From contig JBCCOK010000006.1 of assembly GCA_039025395.1 (NCBI GenBank), positions 54,744 through 118,743 on the forward strand: a stretch of DNA of 64,000 bases. The letters are read 5' to 3'. Position 1 is the first letter of the stretch, and every line of letters begins with the position of its first letter. This stretch comes from Hoeflea_A sp039025395 (lineage in GTDB: Bacteria; Pseudomonadota; Alphaproteobacteria; Rhizobiales; Rhizobiaceae). The notes beneath the pieces were generated by a model. It was not told where the DNA came from. It made no database searches and was given only the letters and a program-made list of their open reading frames with translations. Positions 52,596 to 60,088 of this stretch are shown piece by piece. Made by a program: the position numbers and the translations under genes.

Positions 52596-52625
52596 TTGCT
52601 GCACGTTCCGTGTAGTGACTATAAT
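52596..52625 (+). promoter_or_regulatory. Candidate promoter of the Crp/Fnr-type regulator
   Basis: TTGCTG (52596-52601) and TATAAT (52620-52625) are separated by 18 bases. The -10 matches the consensus exactly and ends 33 bases before the ATG at 52659, leaving a short leader that contains AAGGTGGG. Consensus match only. Confidence 0.45.
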
Positions 52626-52658
52626 TCCGCAACTGGAAAACTGCCCAAGGTGGGTTGA

Positions 52659-53354
52659 ATGAAATCGGGCGCGAAGAATCTTCTGCACCTCGTTGATTTG
52701 CTGTGCGATCTGGAAGTGGAGCAACTCAACGAAATCGGCGAAACTTGCGAGTGGCTGCGTATTTCCCGGGGCAAGGAAGTGATCAGCCAGAAGCAACAGA
52801 CAACGGATGTCTATTTCATCGTTGAAGGTCGCGTTGCGGCTAAGGGGTACTCGATAGACGGCAAGGAAGTCACCTATGCCGAAATTCCCGCCGGACATGT
52901 GTTCGGCGAATTCTCCGCGATCGACCGACAACCGCGATCCGCCGCTATTGAAGCGGTCGATGACAGCTACCTGGCCCGAATGGATGCAAAACAGTTCCGA
53001 AGGCTGGTTGTTGACTACCCGACAATAGGCCTGAAACTTGCCGAAATGCTGGTGCGCAAGAACCGCAATCTGACCGCCCGAATGTTCGAATACAGTACGA
53101 TGGCGGTGCATCAGCGGATCTGCACCGAACTGTTGCGCATGGTCGAACAGAACAATGCCGTGGACTCCGCCCTGATCGAACCAGCCCCTTCCCACTATGA
53201 AATTGCGACCCGTTTAAGTACGCACCGCGAGGCCGTCAGCAAGGAATTGGCGCGCCTGTCGCGCCTTGGCGTCGTGGATTCGGGCCGGAAAAAGATCAGG
53301 ATCCTGGACTTGAAGCGCCTGCGTCAACTGGCACAGGCCGATTCTTACGCCTGA
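52659..53354 (+). CDS. Crp/Fnr-family transcriptional regulator
   Basis: 231 residues. Cyclic-nucleotide-binding fold with VYFIVEGRVAAKGYSIDGKE and the phosphate-binding-cassette-like stretch IPAGHVFGEFSAIDRQPRSA, which keeps the FGE...R-S-A pattern expected of cAMP binders. Dimerisation helix LAEMLVRKNRNLTARMF, then helix-turn-helix SHYEIATRLSTHREAVSKEL and ARLSRLGVVDSGRKKIRILD. No Cys cluster for an Fe-S centre, so it is Crp-like rather than Fnr-like. AAGGTGGG precedes the ATG. With two cyclase genes and another cNMP-binding protein nearby, it is the natural candidate to read out their second messenger. Confidence 0.92.
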   Translation: MKSGAKNLLHLVDLLCDLEVEQLNEIGETCEWLRISRGKEVISQKQQTTDVYFIVEGRVAAKGYSIDGKEVTYAEIPAGHVFGEFSAIDRQPRSAAIEAVDDSYLARMDAKQFRRLVVDYPTIGLKLAEMLVRKNRNLTARMFEYSTMAVHQRICTELLRMVEQNNAVDSALIEPAPSHYEIATRLSTHREAVSKELARLSRLGVVDSGRKKIRILDLKRLRQLAQADSYA

Positions 53355-53859
53355 ACACCCGATTGTTCCTGAACATAACCATCTGAAGTTTCGACATAAA
53401 ATACGCATTTCAATTGCGCCACAGCGTCAAATTGGAATGTTTGTGGTAAATCCCACATTTCTTGATTCGCGCTTTAGGCACATTGAAGCAGTGCCGTTGA
53501 AGTGGACCTTCATGCGGCCGAAAAAGGCTATTCTTTCGTGATCGGGGAAAGTAAGGACACGGAAGAGACGGGAGCCGGTCCGGCTGTGCACAAGCTGATA
53601 TCCGGTTACTCGCGCCTGACCGATTTTGGCGCGTGTACTGACGGATACCTCCCAAGCGCCTCGCCATCCGCGCGATCCTCCAGTGTTGCGCGGATGGCAC
53701 TTCCGTTTTTTTAACACTGTTTTGTAAGTGCGATCTGCCGGAGCGCGTGAACCACGTGTCTGTTGACGCTGACCGAACGGCCAATCACCAAATCCGCGAG
53801 AAGCTCATGTCGCCATCGCAGCCCAATGACCGCAAGGCCTGGCCTGAAGGCTTTCGGCT
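53355..53859. other. Intergenic region, possible non-coding transcript
   Basis: About 505 bases between the rightward Crp/Fnr gene and the leftward hydrolase gene. The small frames lack ribosome-binding sites and natural composition. The section up to about 53712 ends in a terminator-like hairpin more than 300 bases after the regulator's stop, which leaves room for either a long 3' untranslated region or a separate small RNA. It does not match any RNA family I can recognise by eye. Confidence 0.35.
53663..53712 (+). terminator. Terminator-like hairpin
   Basis: GCCATCCGCGC (53663-53673) and GCGCGGATGGC (53688-53698) form a perfect 11-base-pair, GC-rich stem with a 14-base loop. Seven bases later comes a run of seven T (53706-53712) on the plus strand. 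The T-run is slightly distant for an ideal intrinsic terminator. It would end rightward transcription from the Crp/Fnr gene or from a small RNA between. Confidence 0.55.
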
Positions 53860-54765
53860 TCAGTCGCCGGTCGCCACAGCATCAATAATCGCTGCGATCT
53901 CGTCCGGTGCTTCCATTGGCATAAAATGGGTCAGGTCCGGCCTGTAAATCTCTTGCGCGTGAGCAAACGCATCGACCAGACCAGGCCAGGTCGGAGACGA
54001 CGTGAATGACATGTTCGCCGGATCGTCTTCCATGGCAGCGCGCAGAATGAGGACCGGGTGCTGGACAGTCTCAATACAGTCGAAGATCGCCTTGTTCGTG
54101 CGGCTTGTCGTGTAGACACTCGCTTCCATCTCGGGCGCGCAGGCAAGCATATATCCGGCGTCAGTCTCTTTCTTGGTAAGGCCGTACCGGCAGTAGTCCA
54201 AAAGCGTTTCGGGTGTAAACAACGCGTAAGGCGACCGGTTCTTGAAACGTTCGACCATGGCTTCGATGGAATCGAAATCACGCCGCCGCTTTGCGGTTGG
54301 ATGCAACTCACCGCCGTTGAATGGCTTAGCGGTCTGACCGTATTCCTCCGGCGGGAAGACGACCGGATCGATGAGAATAAGTTGATTGAACCTGTCAGGA
54401 AGCGCCGCGGCCGCTGCAATTGCCGCATGACCGCCCATCGAGTGACCAATCGCTATAACATCCTGCAAATCCAGCGCGCGCACGAACTGGGTAAGTTCCT
54501 CGCACAAAACCTGCCAATGGCTGATCGGTTCGCCGTCGCTGAGACCATGTCCGTGCATGTCGATGCAGATGGTGTGACGCAACGGCAGCCGCCGCACGAT
54601 CTGGTCCCATATCCTGGCGTGAAATCCGGTGGCGTGGATGAACAGGAGGGTCGGTCCCAAGCCCCGCCGACTCGGGTACCATTCAGCATATGCCAATTCC
54701 AGCCCTGCGACATTCGCAACGCCTGAAACCGGCTGATCATCATTTTCAGGGTTTCTGAGACCCAC
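53860..54765 (-). CDS. Alpha/beta hydrolase
   Basis: 301 residues. Oxyanion strand GPTLLFIHATGFHARIWDQI, TICIDMHGHGLSDGEP, nucleophile elbow VIAIGHSMGGHAAIAAAAAL, acid region VQHPVLILRAAMEDDPANMS and catalytic His in DLTHFMPMEAPDEIAAII. Soluble esterase, lipase or haloperoxidase-like enzyme; substrate unknown. The start is GTG 54765 following GGAGAAGCAG. Co-directional with the nitroreductase gene about 116 bases upstream, though not tightly coupled. Confidence 0.87.
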   Translation of the reverse strand: MGLRNPENDDQPVSGVANVAGLELAYAEWYPSRRGLGPTLLFIHATGFHARIWDQIVRRLPLRHTICIDMHGHGLSDGEPISHWQVLCEELTQFVRALDLQDVIAIGHSMGGHAAIAAAAALPDRFNQLILIDPVVFPPEEYGQTAKPFNGGELHPTAKRRRDFDSIEAMVERFKNRSPYALFTPETLLDYCRYGLTKKETDAGYMLACAPEMEASVYTTSRTNKAIFDCIETVQHPVLILRAAMEDDPANMSFTSSPTWPGLVDAFAHAQEIYRPDLTHFMPMEAPDEIAAIIDAVATGD

Positions 54766-54881
54766 CTGCTTCTCCGCTTTAGCCGGATAACGTCCGATGT
54801 CGGTTCATTTCAGATTTTGGCGAAAATTGCCAAGGACAAGTTGTCGCGCGGCTCTGCAACACGGCCATAGTCTTCGATCTG

Positions 54882-55553
54882 CTACTGGAACTTGAACGTG
54901 GCAATCTCGTCCACTTCCGCGCGCTCCGTCCGCAGTGAATTGATCGGTGCCGTTTCATCCATACGGCCCAGCCCAATCCCGCAATATAGCATCCATTCTG
55001 GCGGCGGCCCGAGATGATCTGCAACGGTCCTGTTCCATTGGACCCACGCCTCCTGCGGGCATGTATGAAGGCCGTGTTCGCGCGCCGCAAGCATAATGCT
55101 TTGAATGAAAATTCCGGCATCGGCCCATTGTGGCGGTCCCATTGTCCTGTCGATGTAGACGAACATGCCGACCGGCGCACCGAAGAATGTGAAATTTTTC
55201 TGGAACTGGGCGATACGCGACGACTTGTCCGATCGCTCAATGCCGATCGTCGCATACAAATCCTCGCCACATTTGAAGCGGCGCGCCTCGTAGGGGTCCT
55301 TAAGGTCAGACGGATAAACGGCATATTCCGGCGGTTCGCCCCGCGGCGTGTCACGCATCTTCCGATGGATATCCGATATAAGAGCAGCGAGCGGGCCGCC
55401 GGAAAGGACGTACAGATGCCATGGCTGAAGATTGCCGCCCGAAGGCGCATGGCGCGCTTGGCCGATAATCGCCCGCACGGTCTCCTCGCTCACTGCGTCT
55501 GACAGGAAGGCCCTGCAGCTTATGCGGGTCGCGAGCGCTTCACTGACCTTCAT
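54882..55553 (-). CDS. Nitroreductase-family FMN oxidoreductase
   Basis: 223 residues. FMN-binding start ALATRISCRAFLSDAVSEET, then RAIIGQARHAPSGGNLQPWH with the conserved P-S-G-G-N-x-Q-P-W, GMFVYIDRTMGPPQWADAGI, FIQSIMLAAREHGLHTCPQE and the end WMLYCGIGLGRMDETAPINS. NAD(P)H-dependent reduction of nitro compounds, quinones or similar. Homodimer with two FMN is usual. Another open frame runs antiparallel-like through the same bases (54779-55450) but has Arg/Ser-rich composition and is a shadow. Lies between the hydrolase and the membrane cyclase genes. Confidence 0.9.
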   Translation of the reverse strand: MKVSEALATRISCRAFLSDAVSEETVRAIIGQARHAPSGGNLQPWHLYVLSGGPLAALISDIHRKMRDTPRGEPPEYAVYPSDLKDPYEARRFKCGEDLYATIGIERSDKSSRIAQFQKNFTFFGAPVGMFVYIDRTMGPPQWADAGIFIQSIMLAAREHGLHTCPQEAWVQWNRTVADHLGPPPEWMLYCGIGLGRMDETAPINSLRTERAEVDEIATFKFQ

Positions 55554-55632
55554 CGGCGCGATAACCCTGAGAGCACGGAAACCTGGCGGGTTTGCAGCCC
55601 GATTGCGACTGCAAGGTTCATTGGCGCATTCA

Positions 55633-58605
55633 TCATTCGGGTTTCTCTACAGAGAGCTTCTGAGCCAATTCCTGAAGCATCCGGGCGGCATCTTCCCGAT
55701 CTTTTTCGTTCATGGCTGCAATGTCCAGATTAACCGACAACTTGCCTGCCAAACCGGCGACGTTTCTCTCCTCGTCAGCTACCGCTCCATGGTCTGTTTC
55801 GATCAGGTAGGTCTTTACCGGATAAGCAAGGCCTTTGACCTTTACCGTTTCATGCTCCTCACAGGGAATTTCATCATGAATAAGATTGTAAGTCTCGGCT
55901 GCAATCAGAATGCGGCCGGGTTGCGCGATATGCTCGAGCCGCGACGCAAGGTTCACGGAACCGCCGATTATGGTGTAGTCCATCCGGTCTTCGCTTCCGA
56001 AATTTCCAACAGTGCAAAACCCCGTCGCGATCCCCATGCGGCAAAGCAAAGGCTCAATCAGACCGTAATCAGACCACGATTGGGAAAGTTCGCCAAGGCG
56101 TTTTTGCATGTCGATGGCCATGCGGGCACAGTTCAGCGCATCCGGTTTGACACCATGGGAAACCGGATCGCCAAAGAAAATCATGATGGCGTCGCCCACA
56201 TATTTGTCGATCGTAGCGCCGTAGCTTAACGCAATGTTGGACATCTCAGTCAGGTATTCGTTCAGCAGTCCAGAAAGGTCTTCCGATTCGAGCCGGTCGG
56301 CGACTTCGGTAAAGCCCGCGAGATCGCTGAAGAAGACGGTAAGCTTCTTGCGCTTGCTTGCCACAACGGCAGATTGTTCGCCGGAAAAGATCGACTGGTA
56401 GATCTGCGGTGACAGGTATTTGGCAAGCTGGCTTGAAAGTTGTTCGAGCGCCTTCGACTTTTCAGCCAGCTCGTTTTCGCGTTCCTTCATCTCCGTGATG
56501 TCGGAGTACACCGCAACGGTGCCGCCCTCCGCAGTCCTGCGTTCGCTCACCAGAATCCATACCCCGTCCGTGCGCCGCATGATATGAGGCGGCCCCGGAT
56601 TGCGATGCTTTTCCAGCCGCTCACGCTTCCATTCCTGTTCCCGTCCTACCGCAGCCTCGATGAAGCCGTTCGCCATGGCGCGATCGAGTATCTCGCTGAA
56701 AGTCAAACCGGGCTTTATCTCATCAGCAATCTCGGGGTGTACCAGCGATCCGTATTTCCAGTTGCTGATCACCAGGCGATCCTGATCATCATACAGAGAA
56801 AAAGCCTCGGAAATGCTTTCGATGGCGTCAGAGAGTCGACGCCGGGTCGTCTCAATCTCGCGCAGATTGGATTCCTGCACCTCGATCGTCATGTCACGGA
56901 AAACCTCTAGCGCATGGGCCATTCGTCCGATTTCGTCGCGACGTTTGAGACCGGGTATCGCAATCGTGGTGTCGCCGTCAGCCAGCCGTACCATGGTCTG
57001 CGTCGTCTCTTCGATTGGCCGCAGCAAACGTGGGCCGACGAAGAAGACAATAAACGCGATTGAGCCGATCACGCTGACAATCGTTATGAGCAGCATGGCG
57101 ATCTTGCTGCTTTCGATGGTCTGCTGAGCGGTCGCCGCCGTTTCGTCACTAAAGCGCTCGGCGATTATAATGAATTCAGCCACTGCCTCGCGCAGCGCCG
57201 TCGCCTGCATCCGGCTGCTTTCAAGGGCATCGCTCGCAACTTCGATTTCCCGCAACTGTGCCTGTTTTACGAAAAACAGGTTCCCCTCTCCGCGGCCAAG
57301 ATCCAGTTGCGTATCGACTGCCTGGCGCAGCTCTGCCATCCGCGGCGCACCGGTCAGATTATAGAATGCCCTGTCCATCTGCCCGGCAGCGGCGTCGAAC
57401 CGCTCTTCCAGCGGCGTCAGCACATCGCCATTTCTGACGGCAATTGCTTCGCTCAATAGACCGGCCGCCAGGTTGCCCTGCGCTTGCAGCGACATCAGAT
57501 ACAGCAATTGAAAGGATCCCGTCTTGACCAGCTCAGTCGTCCCGTCCGCCTGCTGATCAGCAATCGCTTCGATATCGGACACAGTCTTCTCCCGGGCAGC
57601 AGTTATGGCGGGATCGACCGCATTGAGAAATGTGCCATGCGCGCCGTCCAGCACCGCCAGTTGGCTGCGGACGGCATCCCTGTTCGAGCCATCCGGAAGA
57701 AACGCTGTTCTATTCGCAGCCATCGCTATGATGGCCTCGGAGGCTTCACGCAGCCCGGCACCGCCCCAATCGCCGGAAAGATCATCCAGATCCTGTTGCA
57801 TCTGGGTGCGCACGCGCGCCAGCGCATCGACAATGGGGTTGCCCGGGACGCTGTTGAACCGTTCCGCGGTATCGTGAAGCAGGCTGACGATCAAATTTCC
57901 ATTGGCGCGAACCGTCAGCAGTCGATTGAATTCGGTCGTGCCGCTCGAAATGGCGGATTTGAGAGCATTGGTGATCGCTTCATTGTTGGCTTCACTGTCA
58001 ATAACAAGGTCGAAGACCGCATCGTCGATCTGCGGTTCCAGCGTTTCGAGAAACGCCAGATGCGCAGTTGAAAGTGCCGCTGTCTTTTCGGCAAGACTCG
58101 CCTCAAGGGCCAATCGGTTTTCAACGGCGAGATCGATAATCTCGATTCTTGCACCGATCCTGGATGCCGAATCCGACACTCGGGCAGCAATTTCAGGCGC
58201 AAATCCTCTTTCGTTCCATTGGTTTATAAGCTCTGACAGGACATTACCTGCTTCATCAAGACGCTGCTTCTGCTGGCTGCGCTCGTCCTGCGTATCGCTG
58301 GCCATAATGGCCGGTGCGCCCATGATGATATCGGCACTCACCTCTGCAACTTTCAGAGCCAGCGTAATTTCCGGAATGCTTGTTACCGTGATATCTGTCA
58401 CGGTCTTGTCGATGCGATTGAAAACAATCCATGCCACCGCACATGCGATTGCGGTCAATAGCGCAAGCGAAAACAGAGTTGCCGACAATTGCGCCTTGAT
58501 GCCAAACGAAGTCCCCCTGCGATCATCTGCGTCTGACGGTTGCTTGTCGGTCGCTGTCCGTTGCGGCTCGGCAGCAACGCCTTTTGTTGGATTTACGACG
58601 TTCAC
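55633..58605 (-). CDS. Membrane receptor nucleotide cyclase (periplasmic sensor, HAMP, PAS, class III cyclase)
   Basis: 990 residues. Basic cytoplasmic start, TM1 (SATLFSLALLTAIACAVAWI, about 38-60), a helical periplasmic domain of about 450 residues, TM2 (IAMLLITIVSVIGSIAFIVF, about 518-538), HAMP (RPIEETTQTMVRLADGD), a PAS domain (AIESISEAFSLYDDQDRLVI to GGTVAVYSDITEMKERENEL), then the cyclase: metal Asp in TVFFSDLAGFTEVADRLES, second Asp in IDKYVGDAIMIFFGDP, and MDYTIIGGSVNLASRLEH with the transition-state Asn and Arg. It should be catalytically competent, probably an adenylate cyclase. Its GTG start overlaps the stop of the binding-protein gene (GTGA), implying joint translation and a receptor-ligand partnership. 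Confidence 0.92.
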   Translation of the reverse strand: MNVVNPTKGVAAEPQRTATDKQPSDADDRRGTSFGIKAQLSATLFSLALLTAIACAVAWIVFNRIDKTVTDITVTSIPEITLALKVAEVSADIIMGAPAIMASDTQDERSQQKQRLDEAGNVLSELINQWNERGFAPEIAARVSDSASRIGARIEIIDLAVENRLALEASLAEKTAALSTAHLAFLETLEPQIDDAVFDLVIDSEANNEAITNALKSAISSGTTEFNRLLTVRANGNLIVSLLHDTAERFNSVPGNPIVDALARVRTQMQQDLDDLSGDWGGAGLREASEAIIAMAANRTAFLPDGSNRDAVRSQLAVLDGAHGTFLNAVDPAITAAREKTVSDIEAIADQQADGTTELVKTGSFQLLYLMSLQAQGNLAAGLLSEAIAVRNGDVLTPLEERFDAAAGQMDRAFYNLTGAPRMAELRQAVDTQLDLGRGEGNLFFVKQAQLREIEVASDALESSRMQATALREAVAEFIIIAERFSDETAATAQQTIESSKIAMLLITIVSVIGSIAFIVFFVGPRLLRPIEETTQTMVRLADGDTTIAIPGLKRRDEIGRMAHALEVFRDMTIEVQESNLREIETTRRRLSDAIESISEAFSLYDDQDRLVISNWKYGSLVHPEIADEIKPGLTFSEILDRAMANGFIEAAVGREQEWKRERLEKHRNPGPPHIMRRTDGVWILVSERRTAEGGTVAVYSDITEMKERENELAEKSKALEQLSSQLAKYLSPQIYQSIFSGEQSAVVASKRKKLTVFFSDLAGFTEVADRLESEDLSGLLNEYLTEMSNIALSYGATIDKYVGDAIMIFFGDPVSHGVKPDALNCARMAIDMQKRLGELSQSWSDYGLIEPLLCRMGIATGFCTVGNFGSEDRMDYTIIGGSVNLASRLEHIAQPGRILIAAETYNLIHDEIPCEEHETVKVKGLAYPVKTYLIETDHGAVADEERNVAGLAGKLSVNLDIAAMNEKDREDAARMLQELAQKLSVEKPE

Positions 58606-59828
58606 TCCTGCCCTTTTCTGGCAACCTCGATGACGTTACCGTCGCGGCCGATTGCCGTCAGGTAAACCTTATCCGAGCCCTGATTGTCTTCAGGTCCGTA
58701 GGTCAACCTCAGCCCGTCGATATCGAATGTCGTCTCGGCCCGAAACAGGTCAAGAAAACCCTGCCGTGTGGGCTCCGCGCCGAGTCGCTTGAGCGCTTCG
58801 ATCACGAGCCTTGCGGTCAGGTAACCCTCATATGCGACAAAGCTCGGTTCTGAGTCTGGATTGGACTTTTCCAAAGCCGCCCTGAATCTGGCCGCCAGAG
58901 GCGATTGCCGATCGTCGAACATCGGCACCACTTGAGAGACAAGGACGGTTTCATCGATGCGCCCAAGCTCTTCGGCAAGGGCACCGCTGCCAACGAAGGA
59001 GAGCGCCGCGTAAACCGGCGCCATCCCCAAACTTTTTGCGGTCTTAATGAATGCCGAAGCCGGCTGATAGGCGCCGACGATGATCACCGCTTGCGGATCG
59101 GCGTTGCGGATCGTCAAAAGGGCCCGCTTCACAGCCGTGGTGTTGCGCATATATGTCCCGCTTGTAGCCAGATTGAGGCCGCGAAGAGCGAGCGCTTCCG
59201 TAGCACCCTCGAGCCCGGCGCGTCCAAAGGTGTCATCCTGATAGAGAACGGCAATCCTGTTCAATCCGAGTTCCCCGGTCAGATAATCCACCAGAGCCTC
59301 CGCCTCCTGCCTGTAGGAAGCACGGATATTGACGACCGTTGCATGCGCGGGATCGCGCAGGAACTCTGCACCGGTAAAAGCGCCGACGAACGGAACCATG
59401 TGTTTTTCTGCAAGCGGAAGCGACGATCTGGACGTCGGCGTTCCGACCTCGCCGACCAGCGCAAAAACGCCGTCGTTCTCAATCAGCCTCCGGGTGTTTT
59501 CGATGGACGTCTCAGGTTCATAGCCGTCATCGTAACTGATCAGTTTCAGCGCGCGGCCACCGACCCCACCTTCTGCGTTGGCTTCGGCAAACGCCGCCAG
59601 CACACCATCACGAAAATCGATACCCAGCGATGCAGCGGGGCCTTCAAATGCCGCCGACTGTCCGAACAGGATCCTGTCGTCTACAACGCCCTCATCGGAC
59701 GTTTTCGCAGCGGCAGTAAAAAATGCAAACAATGCAAGAGCCGCAAGCACTGCAAGGGTGCAGCGCCGCGAGACGCCGCTTGCGCTCAGCAAAAAGCCTT
59801 GATCAGGAATCAGTCCTAAACCCTTCAT
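58602..59828 (-). CDS. Periplasmic ligand-binding protein (branched-chain amino acid/amide type) paired with a cyclase
   Basis: About 408 residues from ATG 59828. The N-terminal hydrophobic stretch (CTLAVLAALALFAFFTAAAK, preceded by basic residues) acts as signal peptide or anchor. LIVBP-like fold: DDRILFGQSAAFEGPAASLG, FRDGVLAAFAEANAEGGVGG, LKLISYDDGYEPETSIENTR, FALVGEVGTPTSRSSLPLAE, FVGAFTGAEFLRDPAHATVV, VLYQDDTFGRAGLEGATEAL. This family binds amino acids, amides or aromatic acids for ABC uptake. No permease or ATPase of that transporter is near; instead the stop overlaps the start of a membrane cyclase. It is most likely a periplasmic sensor subunit rather than a transport component. The start is uncertain (weak ribosome-binding site). 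Confidence 0.87.
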   Translation of the reverse strand: MKGLGLIPDQGFLLSASGVSRRCTLAVLAALALFAFFTAAAKTSDEGVVDDRILFGQSAAFEGPAASLGIDFRDGVLAAFAEANAEGGVGGRALKLISYDDGYEPETSIENTRRLIENDGVFALVGEVGTPTSRSSLPLAEKHMVPFVGAFTGAEFLRDPAHATVVNIRASYRQEAEALVDYLTGELGLNRIAVLYQDDTFGRAGLEGATEALALRGLNLATSGTYMRNTTAVKRALLTIRNADPQAVIIVGAYQPASAFIKTAKSLGMAPVYAALSFVGSGALAEELGRIDETVLVSQVVPMFDDRQSPLAARFRAALEKSNPDSEPSFVAYEGYLTARLVIEALKRLGAEPTRQGFLDLFRAETTFDIDGLRLTYGPEDNQGSDKVYLTAIGRDGNVIEVARKGQE

Positions 59829-60088
59829 ATTAAGCAACCTAACCGGTTTTTCGACTTTATCAATCAATCGGATCCGTGCGCTACAGCACATCCGATTGAT
59901 CGGCGAGGTGCGGATATACCGTTATTTCTTTTTGTACTTTCCGGCTGCTTTTGGCTTATATGGCGCTTCGACGCGCAAGAATAGCCTCCTTCACGCTAAG
60001 GTGGCCTGACTTGACAGAACTGGAACACCGTTGAAAGTACGCTTCACAGAGCGGGCGGTGTTACACCCTCAAGGGCCAGAGAGACACT

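Noticed and set aside
54779..55450. Second minus-strand frame through the nitroreductase gene
   Set aside because: Arg/Ser-rich translation, typical of an out-of-frame reading; the nitroreductase frame has the FMN motifs.
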